Assembly (NCBI RefSeq): GCF_963662255.1
Contig: NC_085055.1
Location: 4,088,102 to 4,152,101 of the forward strand
DNA: 64,000 nt
Source of the DNA: Cinclus cinclus
Taxonomy: Eukaryota > Chordata > Aves > Passeriformes > Cinclidae
Direction of reading: 5' to 3'
The notes under the pieces were generated by a model that was not told where the DNA came from, did no database searches, and saw nothing but the letters and a program-made list of their open reading frames with translations. Made by a program: the position numbers and the translations under genes. Shown piece by piece: positions 1 to 15,300 of the stretch. Within the stretch, counting starts at the first letter, position 1, and the number at the start of each line of letters is the position of its first letter.

Positions 1-3000
1 TGTGCTTACTCTCATTAATGATCTAGTATTCACACTCACATTGAGCACAGGGTAAGCATTAGTCTGACAATAAAGAAGCAATAAGGAATTTTCCAAACAT
101 TAAAAACATTCCTAATCCGTGAATCACCTACAATCTGAGGTGTCACAAACATTCATCTCCGTATGTGTCACCCACAAACATCTGTCCCCTCTTCCCCTCG
201 CACGAACACGCATTCCATTCAACCACAGATACAATCAGGCTTTAATTTTATTTTTCTCACATAATGTTAATCAAGAGCTAAAAAGATAATTTCCTTCTAC
301 CACAAAGCAATTCCACTGTGGTGGAACAAACTGTTATCTTAAGTTTCACAGAGCAATTGTTCAATAATTCCTGTTTGTGGCTCTTTTCCAAATCCTTGAG
401 AATAGCTCAGGCTGCCAACCCTCCTTAAAAAAAAAAAAGAAAAAAAATTCACAACAGAAGCCGAAAAGCACTTGCTGTCACTCAGGGGTTCAGTGGTGGC
501 AGACTAGGCCATTTCTCAGAAGAAACTCCAGCTCTGAGACTCCAACATGCAGAAATGCACTGTCTGTTTGAAGACAATTGTCTGGAAAGATATGAGCTCC
601 CAGATTGTAAATTTGTTGCAGCACTGGCCCTCCGAGATGGTGTTATCTTGGTTTGGTGAATTCAGTAAATTGGAAGCTCCATGAGGAAAAATAATAAGAA
701 GGATACTTTGCATTTCTGCAGTGTTTTCTACATGCAAAGCACAGAACAAGTTTCAAGCATTTAATGTTTATTAAAGACTGGGAGGGTGTTTTGTTGTGTG
801 AAAGGAAACTGATAACGTGGATTTCTTGAGCAAAAAGTAATAAAATGTTCGTTTCTATGGAAAAAAAAATTAAAAATAATAACAACAGCCCTTAGGCAGA
901 AAGTACCCTGCATGTCAAAATGACAATTAATTTTAGCCCATGATCTCACGGAGGAAGGGACAGTCATTTACTACAGCTCATACAATGAGCAGCTCAACAG
1001 GCCACTGCCCTGCCCAGCAGTGGGAGCTACATCAGACAAATATTAGAGCAATATTAATCACCACAAGTGAAAGTGCAGTACCCAGCTGCCATTTCAAAGT
1101 CTTTGGGTCCGAGCCGAGTGAGGAATAGGACAGGGAGGGAGGTGAAGGAGATCAGGCCAGCAGGCACAGGACACACAGAGCTGAGACCCCACCTGACCTC
1201 CAAAGCTTCCCAAAATAACCCAACAACAGCCTGGCCAGGATTTTCCCAAGGCTTTGGCCATGGCTTGCTCAGGGCAGATCCCATTGCTGGGCAAGTCTGG
1301 TCTTATCAACACCACACTTGCATCATGTTCAACCCCAATGCTAAAAGGAAGGGCTAACAAGATGTTTTTTGTTCCAGAATATCAATATCCACAAAGATAA
1401 TCTGTGTAAGTGGATCAACCACAATTTTGGGCTTCTCACTCTAGAGTGGAGCAAAATTTAAAAATCAAGCCCAGACTGCCTTTAATCAAGAAAGGAAAAG
1501 AAAAAGAAAAAAAAAAAAAAAGCTCTCACCTTCTGTTTAGAGTAGTACAGCAGGATTTTCAGGAGTGGAACACAATATTTTATCCAGTATCTAAAATTTT
1601 TGGACTAAGAACCAAACCAAAAACAACCCAACCATTTTGGAAAGATGCTCTTAAGGCAGAAGAGGGAAAACAAACAGACATAAATAACCAGATGCTGTAG
1701 AAGAGTTTGACTGCCTCCATACCTGCACTCTGCACAAAGGCAGTGAGATTTATACAAGGTACAGCTGAGGTGAAAACCCTGCTGTGGAGTGAAGCAGGAC
1801 TGGTTACCCACCAGCCCCTACCATTGGGGTTATCATGCTCCCCCTCCCAAAAAAAAAAAAAAAAAAAAAACAACCCCACAAACACATTGCCTTAAAAGAT
1901 AAGCTACATTTTAGCCTTTTGACATATTGGAGCTCACAGATCAGATTAAATTTACAGAACCATGCCAACAACAACAAGGATCGATTGGCAAAAGCCTCTT
2001 GCCATGGTGTTAAAGACCCATGTAAGGGAAACCAGCTGGGCTTTCCTGCTGCAGGTGGACCATTATCCAACCCATGTACCTCAGTGTCTCTGCTATGGGA
2101 CAAGGGGCTTCTCCTGTCCTCTGTCTGCTCTGGAAGAAGCTCAACAAAAGCAAAATCACTAAGGACAGAAAGAGGGGACATGCCAGATCACATACTGCAT
2201 TTTTGACAATTCTGTCCCCGATTGCAGAGGTAAAACATTGAAATAATTGCCAGGAGTGAAGATATTTGTTAACTCCTGCTCTCTCCTGTGGCTTGCCAGG
2301 CAAAGCAGTGTTTATAAGGCCAGGTTCTTTTCACAAGTCCTCACACAAATCCCACTGAGATCAGCTGGGGAACTCCACAAGCCTCCCAGACCATCACATG
2401 CCCTGGAGACCACACCTTTCATTCCAAATCCAGGGCCCCATATTCAGTAATTTACCTATTCCACCCCAATCTCTCCTGGCCTTACACCCCTGAATTTACA
2501 AGTGCTGTTCCCTTTAAGTTCCTCCTGGCTCAGAGATGCAGACACAGGAGAAGGACCACCCTGGGCTAAAACACACATACATGCACATGACTTAACACCC
2601 TGATCCTCCAGGATAAGCTATGAGCCTGTAAATCACCACACTTCCAGAAAACAATAGCCACCTCTTGTTTAAATAAAACTGCACCTGCTGCATTAACATA
2701 CCACCCAACAATCGAACAGTCGCTTTGTTTTTCACCAGGAATCCAGGCTGAAGCCACGCTGCTTCCTGACCCAAATACTGAAAGGGTATTCTTAGAAGGG
2801 GAGAGGGGTTTCACAGAGCGCACCACTTTAGCGGTGATCACCTTCCTTCCTTCTTTTGTACTGGGGATACATGGTTCTGTTTAGCTTTCAACAGGTTTAT
2901 TTCCATCACGGCTCTCCAAGACCTTGCAGCCCTTCTTTGGCAACATTGCTTCTTTTTGTTTCCTATCTTGGACAATCACAAACTCTGAAGTGCTATTTGG

Positions 3001-6000
3001 GCCATTTCGAGTAATTTTTTAGGAGATTTTTCTCCCATACAAAGAGTTTGGGCTAAGCAGGTGCCAGCTGAAAACCTTTTTGCCGAATGTTCAAACATTG
3101 GCAAATTGGTTTGCTCTCCTCCCCAGCAAGTTAATTATGATGCCTGTTTCAAGTTTATTTATCTCTACTCAATGATTTTTTATTGATTGTGCTGGAACCC
3201 TCTTCTAGTGGAGTTATTTTGCTCAAATAACGAGTTCAGTCATGACTGAAAAAATGGACTGTTGGAGAGGTTGGGTCACGGATGGAGGGAGCAATAAGAG
3301 TTTTATAGAAGTAGGCAGTGGATACAAGAGCCAGCTTCTCCATTTCACAAAGAAACACAGTGTCTCCAGTGAGGAGCATGGATGGGGCATTGTTAAGCCA
3401 AAAACCAATTTAATTCCTGAATCTGAGCCCAAAGCAAACCCAAATCCAGCCCAACCAGTACGCTTCTGCTTAGATGTGCATCTCAAAACAAGCACCATGC
3501 CTCCACACCCGTGTCCACCCACGGCCAGGAGTGCTTCCTCATGACCAGCTTTCCAGGAACGTGGTGCCCACTCCTCCCCTCATCCCCTTCCTGGACGCCT
3601 GCCCCACGCCACGCTTCCTGCTCATCCCACACTGCTCTCAGCCGGATCCGGCACCTCCCAGTTCACGCAATCATTTCCACTCTCAGCTGCCTGAAGCCAG
3701 CAAACTTTGTGGGAGCTGTGCTCCACAGCCCCTGACTACAGTAACATCAAAGTTCCAGCCTCTTAAAACTACAGCTGAACTTATAAAACACCATCTGGGT
3801 TCAGACCATCCTACACAATCGTAATATTTGTCCTGCTCCCACAGGCACTGCTAGTAGGTTACTCCTCTTTCTTTTATTCAAATTACAGTACTGCAGCCCG
3901 AGCATTGAGTGGCTTCTAGTGGAGCAGCTCAGAATTAAAGAGAATCTTATCAAACTGAATTTCAAGGCACTACTTGGAGTTTCAGGTGAATTCTGGAAGC
4001 CAGGTTGCATAGATAGTCTTCGGTGAACTGACTGACTGACCACCATGGGAACTGGGATTTCCTGTCACACAAACCAGCAAACACACAAGTTCACATCAGA
4101 ACCCACAACAACTCTTTCATAACAAATCTCTGCATGCTTCATCTACAAAGTGCCCAACCAGTCCACTCTCATTATTGTTTCTTTCCAATCAATATATTAA
4201 ATTACTTTTAAAAACCTTCCACATGCAAGACATGAAATTTCTCAAAGTCCCATATAGTGGAGGAAATTACCCTGAAAGCCAGGTTAACCTCCTGGTCCTT
4301 CTATCAACAAGATGTGTAACCCTATACCAGGGAAACAGACCCCAGCTCTCCTCAAGACCTGCCCTGACCAGCACCTGCTCTGCTGCACCCTTCCCCTGTG
4401 ATGGATCCCAATGGACATCTCTGGGCAATGTTTTGGCCAAACTCCCCAGCTGCACCGTGTGACTTCACTGCCTCCAGACCAGAGAGCCCAAACTGAGATG
4501 CAAAGACCTGTGTGCCTCATACCAGGACCAGCACCAAGATGGCCAGTGGGAATCACCAGCATCTGCAGAGTTTCACCTCTGAGTCTCAGCAGTGACCATA
4601 GCCACCCATGCAGGAGTTGTCACTGTGCCACAAGAAAGGGACAGCCAGGTGCTGGGAAGTCTTTGCTGCCCAGCAGCAGCTTGGGGTCAGGAGGAATCAG
4701 TACATCTTACAATGAAGGGAAACTGAGCCAAGCTCTGGACCAGTCCCTTCCTGACACAGGGGCATTTGAAATATGAGTGAAGAACAAAGCATCCTGTTAA
4801 TAGCAGTTTTTCTCATGTGATGAAAAACGTGCAATATTGGGTTCACAAGCTGAATTCCAAACTGCCTGGCCATTTTCCCTTCAACTTTCCAAAATTATTG
4901 TAGCATGAGAGCTTGGCTCTCTTTAGAGTGTTTAAGTGACACACCACTCAGTCATGGAGACTCACATCCTCATCTCTGCCGTGTCTGAGGGCAGAGCCAT
5001 CTCTTGCATGAGCACACGCTGCCCAAGTTCAACATCTACCCATGCATCCAGGGTAGATTAACAGGACAGTTAATTCCTGCTGAGCCCTCAATTATTAGTT
5101 TTCTTTAATTTTGTTGTGCTGCAGGCTTCTCTACTACCTTGCTCCTTCCAAAAGCCGATCAACTCTATCACCAACCCTCCAAAACACAGTGATTAACCCT
5201 GCAGGCATCTCTGGAATATGCATGACAGACTTCTGACAGCTTCTCCCAAACTCACAAGGGTCAGAAGCAGATTCTTATCATTGTTGGAGATAAGAGAGAC
5301 ACCTTCATCCACAGGCAGGTGTCTGCCTGCTGTAGATACATCCAACACCTGCCAAGCAGAGGGACCAGCTTCTGTCTCAAGAGGAGAAAAAAATATAACT
5401 GGGGAGGGAGGGCAGGGGGTGTCATTTGGCCTTGAAGCAAAGCTTAGAAGAAGCACCACGCATCTTTGGCCCCCACACCCTTCCCCTGCTCTAGTCACTA
5501 GAGAGTACTTCTTCCCTTCCTTTTTATCAGTCAGGCTCACAGATTGAATGTTATCAATTGACAGCTTTAAAGCTAAGGAATTGTATAAATTAAATACAGT
5601 CTGAAGCAAATATACTGAGGAGCTAGAATTTATATACACACTAGATATGGGAGCTCTTAGTTATTACCCACTTAAGGCTATGGCACTGATGAATGGTAAG
5701 GCCACCCCATCCCTGAAGGCACTTTTCATTACCCACAGTATAAGAATATTGAGAGAGTGTGTGTATGTATCCAGCATGACTGCTCATTTCCATAGTTCTC
5801 CATCAGGTTTGCATTCAGTTTATAAAATAAAAAACTACTCCAGGGACACATTTCACTCATTCCAGAGCCCTTTCCCTCTCCCACTCTCCCCCAGCCCATA
5901 TCCTGGCTGCCTCTCTCCTTCTTACAACCCCAATATTGTAACAATGCCTTTAAATCTGATGGTGCTTATTAAATGAAACAACTTAATTACTATCAATATA

Positions 6001-7689
6001 TAATGTTGTGTACTTCAGCCTCAGCCGTGGCGTCTGATCCCATTCTGCTCCTGACCTTTAATGGCCATCAAAGCAAAATAATTTTGGTCAGCTCAGTACA
6101 GCTCTGACACATGCCCAGGTCAGGAAGATGAAGGGACACTAATCTACCATGTTACCCTGCCCATTGTTTAATACCTTTTTCAATAGAATCTAATAACTGG
6201 AGAAATGCCAGTTTTCTGTCTAGTTTGGGTTAAAACCTCTTTTGCTGAAAATAAATAATTATGGAACATTCTGAATAGCCCAGGGTTTACATAATTGGTG
6301 CCTCTTAGACAGAGCAATATACTTGCCTTTGAAGTTTTGCAAGGAGAGGAATTTAGGAATTCAAATCAGCAGCAGTGCTCCTGAGTGCGCTGTGCTCTCC
6401 ATCTTGGAGGGGCCAGCACCAAAGCAGGCTTAATTAAGGGAAGTGAAAACCACTTTCGATTCACCAAGGTAACACAACAAGTGCATTGCTTCCTCTGAAT
6501 TGAGGGGAAAATAGCAGGAATGCTTCCACTCAACGGCAGCTATTCTGCAGGCTGGGACTCAAGTCCTTCAGAGGGGAGAGGGAGGGAAGAAATCGGTCAT
6601 AAAATAACCAGTAACACAGCACCCCATGCATAAAGACAACAGGAGTGTTTAGGTTCAAGCATTACTATTTATACATATTGTTTCCCTAGTGCTAAACAAA
6701 ACAGGTTTTCCCATGCCAAAGCAAGGGATGCTGCCAGGAGAACTAGACACCCTGTCTGGTTCGGACAAATAGCTTGACCTATTGACAGGGCAGCTGGATG
6801 AAGCAATATTTTACAGCAGGCTCACTTTGCTAATGCATTTGCACCAGTGCAACTCTCAAAGCAACCCACGTTCCAGGAAAAAAAAAATAAAATAGAAAAA
6901 ACCCCAACAACTTAACCACAGCACAAAAATGTCACATCAAGGCAGACACCAGCAACTCTCTGGCAAACCAGCCCTGGCTGCATTAAATGCAAGGGCAAGA
7001 AACTGGGGAAGCATTCAGGGACTGCCAGCTTTCAAACCGGCCCTGCCTCTGTGCTGGTGAAAGAGGGAGGCTACAAATCATATCTGCCCAGCTTTTGAAA
7101 ACACCAGTCACGGAAGCTGAGCAGAAAACACAGAAGGATGTTTTTGTTAATTACCTGTTTCTCCACTGCCCATTCTTTACCTGAAGTCATTAGTCATGTA
7201 ACAGAGCAGGGCAGGTAACAAAACCCAGCGACAGAGATTTATAGGGCATCTCTCAACCCCAGAGTCCCACAGCAGCTTACTGGGTTGGGATTACATCATG
7301 CCAGAGCTCTTCAAAGGCTGAGGGGCCAAAACCGCCTTTGGTGCAGCCTCCACCACCCCGCAGGTGCCGCTCCAGGTCACAAGGAGTTCTGCAGATCCAC
7401 AGGGACAGGCTCCATCCCTCCCAGCCCCCGTCCAAGGGGAGCAGAAGCAGGATGTGTTAGGCTCTGTGCAGCTCAGCCTCTGCACTGTCCATGCAAGGGA
7501 AACAGGGAGGAATGCCATCAGCTCCGGGGGAGTTGTACGGGTGTAACTTAGAGCAGGGCTTGTAATCAATCCTCACCCAGACACTTACTTGAGAAGGAAT
7601 TCAGGGTTTGGCTGTTCGTACACCAGAATCGCTTCACAACCACTGAATACATTTGTGATGTAATTGAATCACTCGGCGATTTTTCTTAA

Positions 7690-7800
7690 AGACAAACCTT
7701 ATCCATTTAGGGTCGATTCTGCCTCATTAGAGTTAATGGGAGTTTTGCCACTTACTTCAGTGACAGTGGGACTGAGAAGGGATCAGGGAAGAGCAGATCA
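7690..7800. repeat. Degenerate ancient amniote-type repeat (tentative)
   Basis: The segment carries phrases such as a run reading TTAATGGGAGTTTTGCCA followed by TTCAGTG and GGATCAGGG. These resemble old interspersed repeats common in reptile and bird genomes, recalled from general familiarity rather than a search. A similar phrase with CATTAGTGGGAGCTTTG occurs near 9583. Boundaries are approximate and the family is not named. Confidence 0.3.
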
Positions 7801-9295
7801 CTCCACACAATACATCAGCTGCATCTGTGGCTGTCAGCTGCTCCAAGAGTCAGGAAAGGAGTATTTTGCCATTATTTTGGAGAAAAGTTTACTCTTACAG
7901 GGCACAAACCCTGAGACTTGATCAGGAGTCTGTGACCATGCTTTGCCCTCATCCAGGCTGAAGTAAATCCCAAGGGTAGCTGCAGAAATCAGCAGAGATC
8001 CAGTCTCAGCCTGGGCAGTGGTCAGCAGGACACAGAGGTGTTTCAGCATTGCCATGCTTTCCCCACACTGAAAATTTTATCCTCTTCCCAGACACAAAGC
8101 TGAAGTGCAAAATATCCTTCTGAGTCAAAAGCAAGCACACAAAAGCATTTTTCCCTCACAAACTGCCGTACAAACCTTTTCCCTTTTCCCTGCCAGCTGT
8201 TCTCTGTGTCTGATCCCACATTTGTTTGCCCTGAGTGGAAAACCCTGGCAAGTTTAAATGGCATGAGTCAACTCCCACAACCAAGAAGGGCACAGCCTAG
8301 ACCACCAAATCACAGCTTATGAGTCTTTCCTAGCATATTCTGAGATAAAATATCTGAATTTTATTCAAACAGAGCCAAACCCTGCTGATACCTAATTTTG
8401 CTTCTATTACCTCATTAATAACCTACAGACATTTGCAGCTTACACTTCTTTATGTCTGCATTGTGGTTGTCATACCAAGGCACAAGGGCTATATCTTCTT
8501 GTATTTGTTTTGGGTTTAATTCCCAATTCTAGTCTATGCCTCTACCACCTTTTCAGGGCTGAGCTCAATTAACCCTTTTGTGTTCTCTTTGCAGTGAGCT
8601 GCAGCAGCTGACAAGCAATACATGTTCTTTTAACAGTATTAATGTATTCATGTGAAAATATTCATTGACAGCTTTATGTAGTGTGGCAATCACTAAAAGT
8701 GGGATTTAAAGTACAAAAGTGGCTTTTAGCGGTTGAGTGTAAGGGCATATTCACTGTGTCTGTTAATTACAAACATGTTTGAAATGTGTATTTTCAGCTA
8801 AAAACAAAGATATATGTTTAACAAATACTTTTCATATTGGTCAGAGTGGCAAAACGAAAAACAAATTAAAGTAATTTGAACACATCAGGTAAACTCTTTT
8901 AAAAAGGTTTTAAATGAGGGATAAAACTGTTTACAAGTTTTTAACTGTAAAATATTTCTTTTCTTCTTGTATCTTGCCAATACCAATAAAGAAACAACAT
9001 GTATAAATATATATAAACAGACACTTGGCATAAGAACTCATTTCACGAAATATGAGCAATAGAGCAGGAACTTTCAAAGTGTATTTCTTTTTTTACTTTA
9101 CTGAATGGACAGGTTACTGTAAAGAATGCATTATGTGTAGATGGATGAAAATACAAAGTGCATTCAGGATACGTAGGATGTGAACAGGGTGTTCATTTCC
9201 AGGTAGAAACACAAACATTTTGGTTCATTTCAGCTCTCACTTACACTGCACTATTTGGTGTCATTTCATTGACTCCCATGTATTTGGACTTGAGT

Positions 9296-9384
9296 CCAGC
9301 AAAGCACTTAAACACATGCTTAGCTTTAAGCGCACAATAGTCCCCTTGAAGTCAAATTAAGCACATATTTACGTGCTTTGCTGG
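9296..9384. repeat. Palindromic MITE-like ancient repeat
   Basis: The left arm begins CCAGCAAAGCACTTAA and continues to CACATGCTTA. The right arm reads TTAAGCACAT and ends GTGCTTTGCTGG. The two arms are imperfect reverse complements about 27 bases long, separated by a spacer of about 35 bases, so the unit could fold into a long hairpin. The wording matches an abundant palindromic repeat seen in turtles, crocodilians and, more decayed, in birds. I infer an old non-autonomous DNA element inside MECOM intron 1. Confidence 0.55.
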
Positions 9385-12300
9385 ATCAGGGCCATACTAC
9401 AGATTTACACAGATGTAAGTGAGCTCAGATGAGCTCAAGCCACAATGTTTGTGTCCAGATTCAAATCCAATTGGCAAATGCTTTCAAAAGCCAGAGGTAT
9501 TTGGATTAGGGGTTTTGGTCCAAGCCAATCTGTAACTTTAGTACCTGAACCCGCATTTCTTGTGCGCCCAAGACTCCCATCGGCATTAGTGGGAGCTTTG
9601 GAGGCACAAGAAGTACAAGAGCAAGACCTCTGGGACTAAAGAGCCAATTTACTTAAACCCAAATTATAACATTTTTTAACCTTTAGATTAACCAAACTCC
9701 CCCCAGAGCTCAGCCCTCGCTCCATTACATTTCTCACCCAGCATTTAGATTTTTTTGTTTATCGTATTACTATTGCTTTTGGCCAGCATTCACTTTATTA
9801 TATAACATTAACCTAGGAAAAACTAATGGGCACCATCAAATAGCTGTTAACATAAAGCACTTACAAACAAGTACCATTAGTGGACCAGCAGACAGCACAG
9901 GAACTCATTTATGTTACATCTGTTAACATTGGATAAACACAGATTTACAGCTTTTAAACAGCAAATGATGCCTCAGTCTGGTCAGAAATTAATTTACAGG
10001 TTTTTCACAGGTCCAGCAATGGGGTGCCACAGGCTGAACCTCCAAAGCTGTGGATAAGCCAGCTAAGAGGTTCTAGAGCACACACTGACACACATTTTCA
10101 ACCCACACACATACACTAGCCTCTGACACGGCTAGATTTTTCACCAGGGTCATCAGACACACAAATCCATTTCTACATGGGAAAAAAAAAAAAAAGGAAA
10201 TCTTCAAAGCATCAGGAACAGAAGTTATCACCTCCCACTCTGTGGCTCTAGCACGCTCTGCACGGATCAGCAGGTTCCTGCTTCTGTTATTGCTCAGAAC
10301 AGAGGTGGCTGCTGGCTTTGGGAAGCCTGTGGTTCCCATAAATGTGGGAAACACCAGCACCAACATCTCCCTAGCCCAGCACTGAGGGCAACACAAGAAG
10401 CTGGAGAGCCCTTTCAGCAATTCCTGCCCTCTCCAGAGGATGCTCTTTATCAGCAACAACCTCCAACACACCCCTCACCCTTGCTGTGGTCAGCAAAACC
10501 TCTGTGGGACAACTCTGCTGGTTTTATCAGACACCCTTTTAGGATTAGCACATCTTTTCTTGCTTATTAACCAAAACCAGAATGAGGTGGTGTTACTCAA
10601 TCACCTCTGCCACTGCAAATACAACAGGCAAAGCTCTCACAGCACACTGTAAGTGTTCAAGAGAAAGGCAGACCCTGAGCCCTCTTAAAACCACCTCCCT
10701 TCTCACACACAGCTGACCAGGGCAGCAGGAAACTAAGAAACACACTAGATTTTGCTGCTGCCTGATGGCAAACTGAACATGCAGCCAGAAATTAATTTGT
10801 TTTTCCCCCTTTTTTTTTTTTAAGTGTTTCTATACATCAAGGAAAGTACAGACGACATGGCAGAATCATAGGGGTGGGAGGAGGAATAGCAGAAGTGCTA
10901 GCATTAAAGGCTGCAACACAAAGTGAAACTAGATGTGGCCTCCAACACCAATTCCCATAACATTTTAACTTTGGATGGGGAGACTGTGCTGGGAACAGAG
11001 TGGTTTATCATTCCCCAAGCTAATCTCCAACATGATCTGAAAAATCACACAGGGGAGGGAAAAAAAACCTCTTCCTCCCATTACTTTGGGATTTTGTAAC
11101 CAACACTGGGAAAAAAAAAATCAATGCCAGTAGACATAATACTAAACAAGCAAAAACCTTGCGAAGAAAAAAAAAAAGTAGTTATTTCTCGAGGAACCAT
11201 CAAACTGTTTCTTGTAGCCTCTGCACAAATTGCAAGAGAAATAACATTTTGACACCAGGTCTGGGATGACACCTTGAGACTCTTGTTAGAGCATGTACTT
11301 ACACCCAGGAGATGGAAACACCCCCAGTTTTGACTGCAGGCAGCAAAAAGCAGCAGCACACTTTGCCAAAACCCAAAATCACCTCCTGGCCCAAACCCAC
11401 CACTACATGAACAGTACCTGAGATCACAACTCCACACACAGCTTCACCTGGAGCAGGGTGCAAAACACAATCCATGGTGTCCTACAGGGCTAACAGCAAA
11501 ATACTCCAAAGAGAGAACCCTATCTTCTGCGTAGCATAGAGCTGATCTTTCTGTTCCTTAATTACCTTTCAAACAAGTTTAAAATAGAGGAACCATCTCA
11601 CTGAGATGTGGCACACCTGAGCAGGTGCCTGTGAAGTCCCAGCTGTGAGGAGGTGAAGCTCAGGAGATGCACAATCACTCTTAAAAATTTTCTCTTCGTA
11701 CTGAGTGACCTTTACCCCTGTATCTCCCACCAGCCCTGTGTCCCATCCCCTCCCAGGCCATCTGACATGTCAGGTGCATGAACACACTGTGTGAGCTTCT
11801 GAAAACCTGAGAAATCCTGTTGCAATCACAGAAAGAAATCAGCTGAACAGCCTGGGCACTTGAAAATCTGTAGAGGACAACATCAGGTGGGGCACAGTCC
11901 CAGTTTGTTGGGATGTAATTACAAAAGCACATCTCCTGCTCTTCCATATTGCTTTTTGCTTTTTTTTTCCCCTTGAAAGATTTGTACCTTAGTTAACTGC
12001 CTTTCTTCACTCAAACATTCAGGCAACCAGTCGTGATATAACTGCAGTCTAAAATTCACTTTTCCTCAGATGGTGTTGCACATCTCAACAGAGGCTTTAA
12101 AGATATATAAATTTCAATAACCACCAAGATCAATATAGTTGTAATACTGGAAAAATATCCTAAAAACTGATATAGCACTGAGGGCTAGAAAACAGAAGAA
12201 TGACTGATGGGTAGTCCTGATAATTCTGTATATCAGGAAGTGGAATGAGAGATGGATAGATAACATAATGTTGTTATGTAGCCACAACAACAAGCCTATG

Positions 12301-15300
12301 AAGATATTCCCAGAAATTAAAGCCTGGGCTGTCTCACCATGATTATTTGCTGTGAAATAAATGATACTTATGGAAGAATGCAAACCCCAAGGACACACCA
12401 AAAAACAAAAAGGAGAGAAAAATCCTTCTTTTAAAGAACTGAAACTATTCTCCTCTTCTAAGTGTTAGACACGAAAGACCTTGCCAGAATGAAGATTGCC
12501 CTGTATCTGCTTTGTCCACCTCTGGATGGATCCCAGGAGGAACAGCCAGCACTGAGTCCATCCCCTGCCAAAGCCGGCTCTGCTTTCACACTGGTTTTAC
12601 ACCAGTTTAGCTCCTGTGCTCTGGGGCTGCTCCTTCAACATTCTAAGAGGAAAAACCCCTTTGAGTCAGTGCTGTCTGTGAGGCTCCTGCAGCTGACAGA
12701 AGGTACAGGCTGGGAAAAGGTCTGTCTGCTTCTGCTCCTCTGAAGGTTGGGGAAAAAGTATCTTGGAGAAGAAAGGGATAAGAAGCCCCAAGAATGAGAG
12801 AGTTTGGCTGAAAACCCCACCAGTAAAACATACTTTCTCTTGCTAGCCTCCTGCGGAATATGTCTTCAAGCTATTGGCAGATTTGGACATACATAAAATA
12901 TCTTTCGCTAATACATTTTCACGTTAAGCTGATCCAGATACTTTCTGAAATTTACTGCCTTCTTCCAACTTAATGTGTATTAGCCATGTATTTCTATTAA
13001 CTCAGCCCAGTGTCAAAATACAGAAGCAGAGGTTAATATTTGGATATAGCTGTTTTTCTAGCCGTTCATATCACTTTTATTTCCTTTCCTTTTTTGTTCT
13101 TTCCTTAACCTCCTTTTTACTGCTGTTAAATTCCTTGCTCTCATTTTTGCAGGAGTTCAGCCTTCCAGCCCACTCTCTGATGCTGTTAGACATCAGCTCA
13201 GGCTCAGACTTATTACTTCTGATATGTCACTTCTCAGGCAGGGAGCCTAAAGCAACACTGCTCCCTCCAGCCCTCGCAGGCTTCAGCTGGGTACTCACCG
13301 ACCCACAGAGCACAGCAATTTCTGCAGCAGGAGCACAGAGGGAATATGTGGACCTGAAGATAAACCCAGCACCTTAATTTACACTGAGCCTCTGAAACAG
13401 GAGACTAAGCAGGAGGTCAAGTTGCACAGAGGTGATTTATCCATGTTAGCTCGCTAAGATCTAGCATAAATATATTTTTATGTATTTATCTGTAACTGGT
13501 ATAACACTGGGGAAGGAGAGGAAAGCAGGAGAACAGCATATTCAGGGCCTATTTAGCACAGGAAACACCAACCATCCCTTAAGACAGACGTCCCAGAAAG
13601 GTGCCAGCAGAGCCGATTTTTTTGCCTCCTTCTGCTTCTCCCATCAGACAAGTCCCACTTCCCAGTCCTCTTCCCCCCACCATCCCTGCCCTCTCTCTGG
13701 TCACCTCCACCTTATTTCCAGTGCTACCCTTGCTGCTGACAATAAGATGTGAGCCCTTCTTTCTAGGAACACTGCCAGGATGAGTTTGATCCTTACTGGC
13801 TGTCATGTGTACAAGGTGCATAAACAAAGTGGGTAAAAAGACATAAAATATTTTCTCATTCTCTTTACTCTGTGCCACCAGGAAGAATAGCACATGAAAA
13901 GGAAATACAGCCATTGGAATTAATATTCCTTTTATTTCTCTAGTTTCTCCAGCTTTTTTCCTTCCCCACAGTGGTCTCTGCATTCCCTTGTCTCACTCAA
14001 GCTGCATAAGTAGTACTGGGCACTGATGATGTCTAAATTCTGTTTAAAACCCCAGAAAGGTTATATCTGAGTCTTCAGACCAGTTAGAACTGGAAGAAGA
14101 AATGTCTGTGATTTAATGTCCAATAAACAAACTGCCAAGGTCAAGATGGCATCTTCTCCCATATCTATAACCACTTCCCTCAACATTTCAAGCTGTTGTA
14201 TGTATCAGCAGCACTCCGTCCAGTGCCCAGCCATGTTTAATTTCCCTTCTATAAATGACTTCCCAAAGAGAAGTGAGTGTGAATTATTACATTGTAAAAT
14301 AGATTTTTAAAAGATGAGCCATGCCAAGTATAAAATAGTTATTGTGTAGTGGAGGTTTGTCTTGTGAATTCTGGACCTAGGTTTACACACAGCCAAAAGG
14401 CTGAGGGACAAGTAATTTTAACAGCCTGGCTTAGAAAATGAGCCTGGAGATTGTGATGATCACCTCACCTGTAAAAACCAGGGCTCTTAAATGCATTTCA
14501 AATTAGAAATGCTTCACCCTCCAAAAATAAGAGCTCATCCCAGGACTTGGGTCAAACTCTTCCTGTTTCTTTAAAGGACTATCCCTTCCAAGGACTATCC
14601 AGCCACACTGGGCTCAACCTGCAGCCTTTCACAGCAGAGCTGAGCGCTGTTGCCATGTCCTGCCCAGTGGTCTGATGCAAAAGTCAATCCAGGTCTGATC
14701 CATTTTGGGAACCTGGAGTGTGTGGCATGGCTTCCCACAGCAGATCCAACAGTTGGCTCCTAACATTTCTCCCTATTTACAAAACATTGTATCGAAAACT
14801 CTTACACTGGTAACAAAATTGTAATCAGAAGTCCGGAAATTGCTGAATAGAGCCCATTTTACTGCTTAACTTCAAGGAAAACCATAAAATTATCAGCCCT
14901 CTCTTTCCTCGATATATTTTCTTCGCAGTTTGCGATGCTCCATAGGGTATTTTGCTATGTGAACTCCGTGACGCTTTGGCTCCAAATTATCCGAACATAA
15001 AACTGAGCTTATGGAGCCTCACTCAGAGGTTGTGTGGACCCTTTTTATTGGCAGGGACTTAAAAAGAACCTTAATAAACCTTATAGGCTTGAGGGACTTT
15101 CTGGTTGCTGGCTCTTGCCAGCCACGCTGCTCAGGTCCCTCTCCCAGCGCCCGCGTGGAGAGCGGGCTGGAACCACAATCCAGGGATTTTATAGGGCTGG
15201 ATTACCTGCCGGCGTTGCCTTCTTCCTTCCCTGCGAATCTCAGAGCTATTTTCTTTGAAAGCAAGCAGGTGATGCTGCAAGGATACTCATAGCTTAATGC

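Noticed and set aside
10860..10900. CR1 LINE 3' end
   Set aside because: Only a short phrase (CAGAATCATAGG) resembles CR1. No extended match or 3' terminal repeat was seen.
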